The position numbers were made by a program, and so were the translations under genes. Below, piece after piece: positions 35,757 through 44,183 of a DNA stretch of 64,000 nt. The notes under the pieces were generated by a model, which was given only the letters and a program-made list of their open reading frames with translations, was not told the DNA's origin and ran no database searches. Within the stretch, counting starts at the first letter, position 1. Every line of letters begins with the position of its first letter. The stretch lies in assembly GCA_963662605.1 (NCBI GenBank), contig OY759785.1:2976001-3040000 (forward strand), in the 5' to 3' direction. Origin of the DNA: G963662605 sp963662605 (GTDB taxonomy: Bacteria > Bacteroidota > Ignavibacteria > Ignavibacteriales > Ignavibacteriaceae).

Positions 35757-36842
35757 CTATTTAGCGGTAATAAAGGGAAGAGTTACAACCTTTGCAGGAT
35801 GCTCTTTCCCTCTAATTGAAAAATTAAATGTACTACCATTTTTATATTCATTTTCATCTACATATGCTAAAGCAATAGGTTTATCAATACTCGGACTCAC
35901 GGTTCCGCTTGTAACAGTTCCGACTTTCTTTCCTTCGACGGTTATATCATAACCATGCCGGGGGAAAATACGCTCATCACTCACTAAAGGGATTAAACGT
36001 CTTTGAAAACCTGCCTGCTTTACTTTCAGCAATGCTTCCTTACCGATAAAATTAGCTTTATTCAATCTGGTAATCCAGCTTAGACCGGCTTCAAGTGGGT
36101 TTGTTGTTTTGTCAATTTCGTTTCCATATAAGCAAAAACCCATTTCCAACCGGAGCGTATCTCTGGCACCCAATCCGATCGGCATCAAATTATATTCTTT
36201 ACCTGCTTCAAATAATTTTGTCCAGAGATTCATCGCCTGCGATTCATCTCCCTGGAAGTATAACTCATACCCTAACTCACCGGTATATCCGGTTCTGGAT
36301 ATAATGAAATCAACACCGTCAAGTTTTCCTTGGGTAAAATGATAATATTCGATGTTCAACTGGATATTGAAAAGTTTCTCAATAACTTTCTGTGAAAAAG
36401 GTCCCTGTACTGCTAAAAGCGAATAGTCATCGCTTTTATTAATCATCTCCACTCCATCGGTGTTGTTTTCACACATCCAGGCAAAATCCTTATCAACATT
36501 CGAAGCATTGATTACGAGAAGATATTCTTCGGACGAGATGCAGTAGACCAGAAGGTCGTCAACTACTCCGCCGTCGGGATAGCACATCGCGGAATATTGA
36601 ACTCTGCCCGGGAATAGTTTTGAAGCGTCGTTGATGGTAATTTTTTGTACGAAGGCAAGAGCATTTTCCCCTTTAATAAAAACTTCTCCCATGTGGCTTA
36701 CATCGAATACCCCAACCGATGAGCGGACTGCCTTGTGTTCTGCTATTATTGAAGAATATTGAATAGGCATGTTGTAGCCGGCAAATTCCACCATCTTTGC
36801 CTTATGAGCAATGTGTGCGGAATAAAATCTGGTGTTCTTCAT
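35757..36842 (-). CDS. gcvT: Glycine cleavage system T protein (aminomethyltransferase)
   Basis: 361 residues, normal length. Landmarks are AHKAKMVEFAGYNMPIQY, VGVFDVSHMGEV, ISRTGYTGELGYELY and GARDTLRLEMG. It transfers the methylene group from aminomethylated H-protein to tetrahydrofolate. The other glycine-cleavage genes (gcvH, gcvP) are not in the window, and I see no glycine riboswitch in the 93-bp upstream gap. It leads the long minus-strand run gcvT-comB-ftsK-lolA and onward. Confidence 0.95.
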   Translation of the reverse strand: MKNTRFYSAHIAHKAKMVEFAGYNMPIQYSSIIAEHKAVRSSVGVFDVSHMGEVFIKGENALAFVQKITINDASKLFPGRVQYSAMCYPDGGVVDDLLVYCISSEEYLLVINASNVDKDFAWMCENNTDGVEMINKSDDYSLLAVQGPFSQKVIEKLFNIQLNIEYYHFTQGKLDGVDFIISRTGYTGELGYELYFQGDESQAMNLWTKLFEAGKEYNLMPIGLGARDTLRLEMGFCLYGNEIDKTTNPLEAGLSWITRLNKANFIGKEALLKVKQAGFQRRLIPLVSDERIFPRHGYDITVEGKKVGTVTSGTVSPSIDKPIALAYVDENEYKNGSTFNFSIRGKEHPAKVVTLPFITAK

Positions 36843-36869
36843 GAAAACTTCCTTTTGAAAACCGTAATA

Positions 36870-36912
36870 GTGTAATAAAAGTAATAGGAATGAAGCGGAG
36901 CTTCATTCCTAT
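36870..36912 (-). terminator. Terminator after the transaldolase gene
   Basis: A perfect 13-bp stem (36884-36896 with 36900-36912) around a 3-nt loop is followed on the minus strand by the T-rich TACTTTTATTA. It lies 24 nt after the stop at 36936 and separates the transaldolase gene from gcvT. Confidence 0.75.
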
Positions 36913-36935
36913 CGTTCAGAGTGATTTCCCGGAAT

Positions 36936-37583
36936 TTACTTTGATTCTACTTTTTTCCAGTCGCTCAAGAATTTTGCCAAACCGCTATCGGTTAACGGAT
37001 GAGCGAACAATCTGTCAATAACGCCGAACGGCATTGTACAAACATCAGCGCCAATCAGGCATGCATCAACAAAATGCAGCGGATGGCGGATACTTGCGAC
37101 AAGCACTTCAGTGCCAAAGTCATAATTGTTATAAATCTGTACGATCTGTGAAATGAGGTCCATACCGGAATGACTGATATCATCAAGTCTTCCAACAAAC
37201 GGACTGACATATGTAGCGCCGGCTTTTGCGGCAAGAACAGCCTGTGACGGTGAAAAACACAGGGTAACGTTGGTTTTAATTCCTTCGTCGGAGAAAGTTT
37301 TTACAGCTTTCAATCCTTCTTTGATTAACGGAACTTTTACAACGATATTTTTGTGGATTTTAGCGAGTTCTCTTCCCTCTTTAACTATGCCGGCATAATC
37401 AGTGGAAATAACTTCAGCACTGATAGGTCCGTCAACAAGTTCGAGGATCTGATCTAATAATTTGCGGAAATCGCCTTTTTCTTTCGCGACTAAAGATGGA
37501 TTGGTGGTAACTCCATCTAACAAGCCAAGCGCAGCAGCTTCTTTAATCTCGTTGAGATTAGCTGTGTCAATAAATATTTTCAT
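36936..37583 (-). CDS. tal: Small transaldolase / fructose-6-phosphate aldolase family
   Basis: 215 residues, the short (TalC/FSA) form. MKIFIDTANLNEIKEAAALGLLDGVTTNPSLVAKE is the family start. NIVVKVPLIKEGLKAVK holds the Schiff-base Lys, and VASIRHPLHFVDACLIGADVCTMPFGVI is the C-terminal hallmark. Bacterial proteins of this length act mainly as transaldolases of the pentose-phosphate pathway, but some are fructose-6-phosphate aldolases, and a single active-site change separates the two. A strong SD (AAGGAG) precedes the ATG. It is monocistronic. Confidence 0.92.
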   Translation of the reverse strand: MKIFIDTANLNEIKEAAALGLLDGVTTNPSLVAKEKGDFRKLLDQILELVDGPISAEVISTDYAGIVKEGRELAKIHKNIVVKVPLIKEGLKAVKTFSDEGIKTNVTLCFSPSQAVLAAKAGATYVSPFVGRLDDISHSGMDLISQIVQIYNNYDFGTEVLVASIRHPLHFVDACLIGADVCTMPFGVIDRLFAHPLTDSGLAKFLSDWKKVESK

Positions 37584-37636
37584 GGTGCTCCTTAAATGTA
37601 TAGTTAGTAAGATTAAAACTTTACAAAATCGTAATT

Positions 37637-37658
37637 CTATAATTTAACAAAATTATAG
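37637..37658. repeat. AT-rich 9-bp inverted repeat between RNase G and transaldolase
   Basis: CTATAATTT (37637-37645) and AAATTATAG (37650-37658) form a perfect stem with a 4-nt loop. It may be a weak terminator for the RNase G gene or an operator before tal; the AT-only stem argues against a strong terminator. Confidence 0.4.
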
Positions 37659-37680
37659 AGAAATAGCTTCTAATATCTAT

Positions 37681-39258
37681 TTATTGCTGGAAAATGTCCG
37701 TTACGTCTTCACCCGTTTTTTTGGTGAAAACCCGGAACTGTTCAATAGAAAACGAATCGTCTTCAATAAGTGTAACGAAAAGGAAGAACTTGAATTTCAT
37801 TCTGAATATCAAGCTCGGTTTTCCTTCGCGGATTTTCTTAGCAATCTCAGGGCTGCATTTCAGTATAATTTTTCTTGACTTCCCTTCGAATCTATATCGC
37901 TTCAACCATTCTTCAATGTCATACAAAATATGCGATTTCTTTGTCAAAAGGCCGGTGCCGAGACATGATGGACATACTTCGGTAAGTGTTTGCATAATGT
38001 TTTGGCGAACACGCTGACGCGTAATTTCTATAAGGCCGAAATCCGACATTGGCAGAAGAGAAACTTTCGCTCTATCCTTCTTAAACTCTTTTTTCAGCTC
38101 ATCATAAATCTTTTTACGGTTCTTATCATCTTCAAGATCTATAAAATCCACGACAATAAGTCCGCCGATATCGCGCAAGCGCAGCTGCCGGGTTATTTCA
38201 CGGGCGGCCTCAAGATCGGTTTTCAGTGAATTCAATTCCTGATCTTTATTAGCAGCGTATTTACCGCTGTTAACATCAACAACGACCATTGCTTCTGTGT
38301 GCTCGATAATAAGGTAGCCGCCGCTCTTCAGCGGGACTTTTCTCATAAATAGCGTGCGTATCTGTTCTTCTATATGGAAAGACTCGAATATCGGCTTGCT
38401 CGATTTAAACGGCTCAATGCGGCTGCTCCACTCTCCATGTGCATCGTTTAAGTATTCACGAACTTCTTTATATAACTTTTTATTGTCTATATAAATTCGT
38501 GAAACATCCGATGTGAAAAGGTCACGGATAACACTGATTGTTGTGCTCAAATCCTGATATACTAATTTTGGCGGATTGCCTTCTTTGGAAGCCGACGCTA
38601 TCTCTTCCCATTTATTCTTTAAGAACTTTAAATCCTCAGCCAGTGCATCTTCATCCTGATTTCTGGCAACGGTACGAATGATTAAGCCGCAGTTCTTAGG
38701 GATAATGGAACGGGCGATTGAACGGAGGCGTTTTCTTTCTTTAAAATCAACGATTTTTTTTGAAATACCGACCTTGTTGTCGAAAGGAAGAAGGACGCAA
38801 AATCTACCCGGAATAGAAATGGAAGAGGTACAGCGTACGCCTTTGTTTGCGACCGGTTCTTTGGTGATCTGGATCAGAATTTCCTGACCCTTTTGCAGTT
38901 TCGGGACGCCGTTGATGAATTCTACAGCCGGAGCTTTTACCGGTTCGGGCTGAGAGTCATTGCTCTGAAAATAATCATCGTCGTTTTCTTCTTCGGTGTC
39001 TTCATCCAGCATAGATTGCAGGGCTTTGGTTCTGTCACCAATATCGGAAAAATGCAAAAATGCATCGTGCTTCATGCCGATGTCAATAAACGCCGCTTTG
39101 ATGCCCGGTAAAACACGGGCAACTTTCCCCAGATAAATATCCCCAACCATTCTTCGATTTTCGGGGTAATCAACAAAGAAGTCTACTAAATTCCCGTCTT
39201 CGGTAATTGCGACTCTTGTCTGATTTGCCATCGAATTGATAATAATTTCTTTTAACAT
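37681..39258 (-). CDS. rng: Ribonuclease G/E family endoribonuclease
   Basis: 525 residues, RNase G length. It opens with MLKEIIINSMANQTRVAITEDG. An S1 domain (about 38-130) contains a family-typical acidic insertion near residues 85-105. The catalytic core has VVDVNSGKYA, LRDIGGLIVVDFIDLED and DFGLIEITRQRVR, then the Zn-link CPSCLGTG. It cuts single-stranded RNA and in E. coli matures the 16S rRNA 5' end. The long C-terminal scaffold of RNase E is absent. It is the next gene after pnp on the same strand, across a 368-bp gap. Confidence 0.94.
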   Translation of the reverse strand: MLKEIIINSMANQTRVAITEDGNLVDFFVDYPENRRMVGDIYLGKVARVLPGIKAAFIDIGMKHDAFLHFSDIGDRTKALQSMLDEDTEEENDDDYFQSNDSQPEPVKAPAVEFINGVPKLQKGQEILIQITKEPVANKGVRCTSSISIPGRFCVLLPFDNKVGISKKIVDFKERKRLRSIARSIIPKNCGLIIRTVARNQDEDALAEDLKFLKNKWEEIASASKEGNPPKLVYQDLSTTISVIRDLFTSDVSRIYIDNKKLYKEVREYLNDAHGEWSSRIEPFKSSKPIFESFHIEEQIRTLFMRKVPLKSGGYLIIEHTEAMVVVDVNSGKYAANKDQELNSLKTDLEAAREITRQLRLRDIGGLIVVDFIDLEDDKNRKKIYDELKKEFKKDRAKVSLLPMSDFGLIEITRQRVRQNIMQTLTEVCPSCLGTGLLTKKSHILYDIEEWLKRYRFEGKSRKIILKCSPEIAKKIREGKPSLIFRMKFKFFLFVTLIEDDSFSIEQFRVFTKKTGEDVTDIFQQ

Positions 39259-39626
39259 AGCCTTCTAAACTCTTTGTTTGTTGCAGTGATTCCGCAAATT
39301 TTAAAATTTCCCGGTTTTCATTGCCTCTCGGGGTCAATGAAAGATTTATACAAAACTTATAGAGCAGTTCAATAAGTAAAACAGTAAATAAACAATTCTC
39401 AAGAATTGTCGTCATAGTTAATTTCTTTTCAAAAATTACTTTAAAAACTTTTACTTGAAACGGTTAAGTTATAATTCCGTTTCATTATCTCCGATCCGGG
39501 ACTCGGATCAAATTACCGGTTTAAGATTGTCAATTCATCTCAATGAACAAAACCGGTTTTTATGATGCTTTAACCCCGCTATATACGGGGTTAAGCATCA
39601 ATAGTACGTTGTAGAATAACGTTTAG
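39259..39626 (-). other. 368-bp gap between pnp and rng with several dyads
   Basis: I see no convincing gene. Contents: an 18-bp dyad ACAATTCT-CA-AGAATTGT (39392-39409) in the rng leader; GATCCG-GGACT-CGGATC (about 39494-39510); and a strong hairpin just after pnp (listed separately). An 81-codon minus-strand frame at 39170-39415 overlaps rng and looks like chance. The region probably holds the pnp 3' end and an rng promoter, but no clear hexamers stand out. Confidence 0.5.
39561..39597 (-). terminator. Strong hairpin downstream of pnp
   Basis: GATGCTTTAACCCCG and CGGGGTTAAGCATC pair over 14 bp with one bulged T and a ~7-nt AT loop, about 30 nt after the pnp stop. The minus-strand 3' flank is ATAAAAACC, not a U-tract, so it may be an exonuclease-blocking stem or processing site rather than a classic terminator. 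Confidence 0.55.
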
Positions 39627-41765
39627 TTATTCGGCATTTTCAGCCGGAGCTTCTTCTGCTTTTTCAGCAGCAGCCTGAGCTTCAGCTTCCATTTTGATAA
39701 CTTCTTTGCGGCTTAAACTTGTTTTATTGTTTTCAACCTTAAGAAGTTTAACTTTTACTTTGTCACCGATTTTGAAATAGTCGGTAACTTTATTAACGCG
39801 TTTAACGTCTATTTCGGAAATGTGAATCATTCCGGTTTTTCCGGGAAGCATTTCAACAATTGCTCCGAATTCGAGCAGCTTAATAACTTCACCTTCATAG
39901 ATTGCACCTATTTCAGGGAATTTTGTCAGTTTTGCTATATAATCACGACAGGTTTGCGCGCTTTCGAGATTTGGCGAAGCAATGCTTACTTTTCCGGAAT
40001 CTTCAATTGAGATTTCAACACCAAAAGTACGCTGCATCTTTTGAATGGTCTTTCCTCCAGGTCCGATAATTCCACCAATCTGATCCTGTTCGATCTCTAT
40101 GGTTAAGAGACGTGGAGCATATTTTGAAAGTTCAGCTTTCGGTGCGCTGATTGCCTGGTTCATAACTCCCAGAATATGCAATCTGCCATCTTTAGCCTGA
40201 GTTAAAGCCTGCTTCATGATTTCAAATGAAATACCTTGTATTTTGATATCCATCTGGAAACCGGTTATACCGGTTGTTGTTCCGGCAACTTTGAAATCCA
40301 TATCACCAAGGTGATCTTCCGCACCGAGAATATCAGTGAGAATTGCAAATCTGTCACCTTCTTTGATAAGTCCCATAGCGATACCGGCAACCGCAGTTTC
40401 AACCGGAGCACCGCCATCCATTAACGCAAGTGAACCCGCGCAAACAGTTGCCATTGATGACGAACCGTTTGATTCAAGGATATCACTGATTAAACGGACT
40501 GTGTAAGGGAATTTTTCATCAGACGGAATGAGATACTTTAATGAACGTTCGGCAAGATTACCGTGTCCGATTTCTCTTCTGCCGACGCCGGTCATTCTGC
40601 CAACTTCACCAACGCTGAACGGCGGGAAATTGTAGTGCAGAAGGAAGCGTTTGGTATATTCTTCCTTTAATCCGTCAATAATCTGTTCGTCATTTTTCGT
40701 TCCGAGTGTCAAAGTAGTTAAACTCTGTGTTTCACCGCGTGTGAATAATGCCGAGCCATGTGTTCTCGGAAGTACACCGAGATCAATGGTGATAGGACGT
40801 ACCTGCTTGGTGTTTCTTCCGTCAAGACGTAAGCCTTCGGTAAGGATTCTTTCACGGACATAAACTTTTTCCAGATCGTGGATAATTTTCTTAACCACTT
40901 TTTCCTGATCAGGAAATTGTTCAGCAACCGCAGCTTTAGCGGCCTCAAATAAAGCTTTGTTCTTTGCAGATCTTTCTTCTTTAGCAAGAACTGATGAAAC
41001 AAGCTCTTTTAATGGGGCTTCTACAACTGCTACAACCGCTTTTTCCAATTCAGGCTCAATCGGTTTAACAGGAATTTCTCTCTTCGTTACGGATACTTCG
41101 GCTAACAGTTCCAACTGAAGTGCAACTATTTTTTTAATCGCTTCCTCAGCGACCTGTAATGCTTCCAGAAGAACTTCTTCGCTGACATTTTTTGCTTCTC
41201 CTTCAACCATCATAATTGAATCAGCTGTTCCTGCAACTACGAGTTCCAGGTCACCGGCTTCAATCTGAGAATGGGTGGGATTAACAATGTATTCGCCGTT
41301 AACTCTGCCTACGCGAACTTCCGCGATAGGTCCGTTAAACGGGATATTCGAAACGGTTAATGCCGCTGATGCACCAATAGCACCAAGAATATCGGAGTCG
41401 TTTTCGCCATCGAACGAGAATACATTTGCCACAACCTGAGTTTCATATTTGAAATTTTCAGGGAAAAGAGGACGTATCGGGCGGTCTATTAAACGTGAAC
41501 TCAGAATTTCTTTTTCCGAAGGTCTTCCTTCACGCTTCAGGAATCCACCTGGGAACTTGCCGGCAGCTGATGTTTTTTCGCGATACTCTACCTGAAGAGG
41601 AAAGAAGTCAATGTCTTCTCTCAAATCTTCAGAGGCAACCGCGGTGACCAGCACCATTGTTTCTCCGTATGTTACCATAACCGAACCATTTGCCTGTTTG
41701 GCAAAGCGGCCGGTCTCAAGAGAAAGGATTTTTCCGCCTATCTCTATTTGTTTCGTAACCATCAT
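39627..41765 (-). CDS. pnp: Polyribonucleotide nucleotidyltransferase (PNPase)
   Basis: 712 residues. Two RNase PH-like domains: the first includes MVTYGETMVLVTAVAS and FFPLQVEYREK; the second includes LPRTHGSALFTRGETQSL and EDHLGDMDFKVAGT. A KH domain (IIGPGGKTIQKMQ) and an S1 domain (GAIYEGEVIKLLEFGAIVEM) complete it. It degrades RNA 3' to 5' with phosphate. A short Ala/Glu-rich C-terminal tail follows the S1 domain. It starts 10 nt after rpsO, the conserved rpsO-pnp order. Confidence 0.97.
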   Translation of the reverse strand: MMVTKQIEIGGKILSLETGRFAKQANGSVMVTYGETMVLVTAVASEDLREDIDFFPLQVEYREKTSAAGKFPGGFLKREGRPSEKEILSSRLIDRPIRPLFPENFKYETQVVANVFSFDGENDSDILGAIGASAALTVSNIPFNGPIAEVRVGRVNGEYIVNPTHSQIEAGDLELVVAGTADSIMMVEGEAKNVSEEVLLEALQVAEEAIKKIVALQLELLAEVSVTKREIPVKPIEPELEKAVVAVVEAPLKELVSSVLAKEERSAKNKALFEAAKAAVAEQFPDQEKVVKKIIHDLEKVYVRERILTEGLRLDGRNTKQVRPITIDLGVLPRTHGSALFTRGETQSLTTLTLGTKNDEQIIDGLKEEYTKRFLLHYNFPPFSVGEVGRMTGVGRREIGHGNLAERSLKYLIPSDEKFPYTVRLISDILESNGSSSMATVCAGSLALMDGGAPVETAVAGIAMGLIKEGDRFAILTDILGAEDHLGDMDFKVAGTTTGITGFQMDIKIQGISFEIMKQALTQAKDGRLHILGVMNQAISAPKAELSKYAPRLLTIEIEQDQIGGIIGPGGKTIQKMQRTFGVEISIEDSGKVSIASPNLESAQTCRDYIAKLTKFPEIGAIYEGEVIKLLEFGAIVEMLPGKTGMIHISEIDVKRVNKVTDYFKIGDKVKVKLLKVENNKTSLSRKEVIKMEAEAQAAAEKAEEAPAENAE

Positions 41766-41775
41766 TTAAATACCT

Positions 41776-42039
41776 TTACTTTCTAATGTTCAATTCCTTA
41801 ATGAGTGAACGGTATCTTGCAATATCTTTCTTCGCAAGATAATCCAGAAGACGGCGGCGTTTACCAACCATCATCAAAAGACCACGGCGTGAGTGATGGT
41901 CCTTACCATGCGCATTAAAATGCTCTGTTAAGTCATTAATGCGTTTGGTTATAATTGCGACTTGAACTTCTGTCTTTCCGGTATCATTCTCATGTGAACC
42001 GAATTTTTTAATTAATTCAAGTTTTTCTTCGCTTGTCAT
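41776..42039 (-). CDS. rpsO: Ribosomal protein S15
   Basis: 87 residues, full S15 length. It contains KFGSHENDTGKTEVQVAIIT, NDLTEHFNAHGKDHHSRRGL and MMVGKRRRLLDYL, the residues that bind the three-way junction in the 16S rRNA central domain. An SD, AAGGAG, precedes the ATG. A hairpin in its leader (42072-42095) may take part in autoregulation. Confidence 0.98.
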   Translation of the reverse strand: MTSEEKLELIKKFGSHENDTGKTEVQVAIITKRINDLTEHFNAHGKDHHSRRGLLMMVGKRRRLLDYLAKKDIARYRSLIKELNIRK

Positions 42040-42071
42040 AAAACTATAACTCCTTTTTGTATGATTCGATA

Positions 42072-42095
42072 TTGTTCCAGAACCTACCGGAACAA
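42072..42095 (-). promoter_or_regulatory. Hairpin in the rpsO leader
   Basis: TTGTTCC (42072-42078) and GGAACAA (42089-42095) form a perfect 7-bp stem with a 10-nt loop, about 30 nt before the rpsO ATG. S15 represses its own mRNA in several bacteria through leader structures, so this is a candidate site. It could also be an attenuated ribF 3' stem. Confidence 0.4.
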
Positions 42096-42099
42096 ATTA

Positions 42100-43041
42100 T
42101 TAATTAATAAAAATATTTTCTAAAATTTTAATCGCGAGTCCTTTATCGGCGGCTATTTGAGCCTTTAATTCGTCAACCGAGGCGAACTTTTTTTCTTCGC
42201 GTATTCTTTCGATAAATGTTACAGTAATTTCTTTCCCGTAAACATCTTCGTTAAAATCCATTATATGCACTTCTAAGTGTTCAGCCGGTGTTTCGTCGAA
42301 AGTCGGGCGTACGCCGATGTTCATAACACCTTTTCGTTCAATTCCGTCAATCGTAACCAGAACCGCGTATACGCCGTAACCCGGAACAAGTTTGTTCTTG
42401 TCGTCGAGTCCGACATTGGCGGTCGGGAAATTAATGGTTCTACCTCTTCTGGCACCTTCAATAACACGGCCGTTCATTTCAAAATTATGACCGAGATACT
42501 CCGCAGCTGCTTTAACATATCCCGATTTCAGAAAATTCCGAATCAGTGTACTGCTAATTGTCAAACCGTTCATCTGAACAGCAGGTACGTGCATACAAGA
42601 AAATTTATATTTCTTTGCTATTTCCCGTATCGTATCTTCATCGCCGTCTCTCCCTTTGCCGAAGCGATGGTCGTATCCGACGATAATTTCTTTTATCCCG
42701 ATTTTCTCAACGAGATATTTATCAAAAAACTCTTCCGAAGTCAATTGCGCAAAGGTTTCGCTGAATGGGAAAATTACGAGAACATCAATTCCTTCGCTTT
42801 CGAACAGTGTTTTCTTTTCTTCCAGTGTTGACAGCATCTTGATTTTCGATTTCTTGTCAAGCACTAATCTCGGATGAGGGTCAAACGTCACAACAAGGCT
42901 TCTGCATTTCTGCACAGTCGCCTGTTTTTTAACAATTCGTAAAATCTCTTTATGCCCTCGATGTAATCCATCAAACGTGCCGACAGTCAGCACGGTGTTT
43001 ACATCAAATTGTATGGCATCAATTTCCGTGTAAACGGTCAT
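42100..43041 (-). CDS. ribF: Bifunctional riboflavin kinase / FAD synthetase
   Basis: 313 residues. The FAD-synthetase domain (about 1-180) has TVGTFDGLHRGHKEIL, the nucleotidyltransferase HxGH-like site, and SSTLIRNFLKSG. The riboflavin-kinase domain (about 185-310) has GRTINFPTANV and GVMNIGVRPTFDE. It makes FMN and then FAD from riboflavin. Its place between truB and rpsO is conserved in many bacteria. No FMN riboswitch is visible. Confidence 0.96.
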   Translation of the reverse strand: MTVYTEIDAIQFDVNTVLTVGTFDGLHRGHKEILRIVKKQATVQKCRSLVVTFDPHPRLVLDKKSKIKMLSTLEEKKTLFESEGIDVLVIFPFSETFAQLTSEEFFDKYLVEKIGIKEIIVGYDHRFGKGRDGDEDTIREIAKKYKFSCMHVPAVQMNGLTISSTLIRNFLKSGYVKAAAEYLGHNFEMNGRVIEGARRGRTINFPTANVGLDDKNKLVPGYGVYAVLVTIDGIERKGVMNIGVRPTFDETPAEHLEVHIMDFNEDVYGKEITVTFIERIREEKKFASVDELKAQIAADKGLAIKILENIFIN

Positions 43042-43068
43042 TCGTATCAGTAATTAATGAAATAAAAT

Positions 43069-43788
43069 TTATTCATTTGTGCTCGCCGGAGCATCTTTCT
43101 TATATAACGCGCTTACTTCTCGTGGATCAAACGCGTCAAGTACCGAATAATCACCTATTGCTTCCCTGCGCAATGAAGCGAGAAAAGCACCACAGCCTAA
43201 TTTTGCCCCGAAATCGGAGGCTAAAACCCTGATGTATGTTCCTTTGGAACATTCAACAGTAAAATAAACATGCGGCATTTCAATTTTATCAATCGTGAAC
43301 CGCATAATCTGAATATTACGAGGTTTGCGCTCAATTTCTTTTCCGGCACGCGCAAGCTCATATAATTTTTTACCCTGATGATTCACCGCCGAATACATCG
43401 GTGGAATTTGTTCAATCTCTCCGACAAAAGTTGCAGCAGTATCGTAAATCATTTGTTCAGTGACGTGACTCGTATCTTTTTCTTCACCGGGTTCGGTTTC
43501 ATAATCCATTGAAGGTGTTACTTTACCGAGATACAGACTTCCCGAGTATGTTTTCTGTAAACCCTGATAGCTGTCAATCACTTTCGTCTTTCTGTTCGAG
43601 CAGACGATGAGGAGCCCCGTAGCCAGCGGATCCAAAGTACCGGCATGCCCTGCTTTCCGCAAACCGAGATGTTTTCTCAGCTCATGGATAACCTTGAAAG
43701 ATGTCCATTGCAGCGGCTTATCTATCAGAATCATCCCTCCTTCTTCGGAGGTAAAAGGTTTTATGTCAGGGTTCGATTTGCTGATCAT
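43069..43788 (-). CDS. truB: tRNA pseudouridine-55 synthase
   Basis: 239 residues. Family signatures: GMILIDKPLQWTSFKVI and KAGHAGTLDPLATGLL with the catalytic Asp, then YSAVNHQGKKLYELARAGKEIERK and FTVECSKGTYIRVLASDFG. It isomerises U55 in the T-loop of tRNAs. The ATG at 43788 lies inside the 3' end of rbfA (23-nt overlap). An in-frame ATG at 43734 follows an AGGAGG too closely to be a good start and would leave only a residue or two before the conserved opening. Confidence 0.95.
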   Translation of the reverse strand: MISKSNPDIKPFTSEEGGMILIDKPLQWTSFKVIHELRKHLGLRKAGHAGTLDPLATGLLIVCSNRKTKVIDSYQGLQKTYSGSLYLGKVTPSMDYETEPGEEKDTSHVTEQMIYDTAATFVGEIEQIPPMYSAVNHQGKKLYELARAGKEIERKPRNIQIMRFTIDKIEMPHVYFTVECSKGTYIRVLASDFGAKLGCGAFLASLRREAIGDYSVLDAFDPREVSALYKKDAPASTNE

Positions 43789-44122
43789 TTTCGTGTATTT
43801 TTTTGATCAGTTTATCAATCTTCTCGACATAGTCCAGAGTATCATCAAGAAAAAACTTCACTTCGGGAACATAACGCAGCTTAATGCGCGAACCCAATTG
43901 TGAGCGTATGTATCCCGATGCAGCAGTAATTTTATCAAGAGTCTCCTGCCTGTGGTCCTTTTCTAAAACCGATATATATACTTTGGCAATCTTCAGGTCA
44001 GGTGATGCTTTAACTTTCGTTACGGTAATAAATCCGAATACCGGATCGCGCATGCCGTAAAGAAGAATAGAGCTAATCTCCTGCTTCAACAAACTCTCTA
44101 CTTTTTCTATCCTATAAGCCAT
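43766..44122 (-). CDS. rbfA: Ribosome-binding factor A
   Basis: 118 residues. RIEKVESLLKQEISSILLYGMRDP and ITVTKVKASPDLKIAKVYISVLE give the KH-like fold of RbfA, and RIKLRYVPEVKFFLDDTLDYVEKI is the conserved C-terminal segment. It binds immature 30S subunits near helix 1 of 16S rRNA and is needed at low temperature. It lies between infB and truB, the usual order. Confidence 0.95.
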   Translation of the reverse strand: MAYRIEKVESLLKQEISSILLYGMRDPVFGFITVTKVKASPDLKIAKVYISVLEKDHRQETLDKITAASGYIRSQLGSRIKLRYVPEVKFFLDDTLDYVEKIDKLIKKIHENDQQIEP

Positions 44123-44183
44123 TACTGCTATCTTTTCTCACTTACTCTGTCAGTATAACCAATTTTCAAAGAACTGCGTCCTG

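Noticed and set aside
36843..36935. Glycine riboswitch before gcvT
   Set aside because: The region upstream of gcvT (above 36842) is short and holds only the transaldolase terminator; no glycine aptamer pattern is visible.
39170..39415. 81-codon minus-strand open frame overlapping the rng start
   Set aside because: It overlaps rng in another frame, has no SD and no recognisable content.
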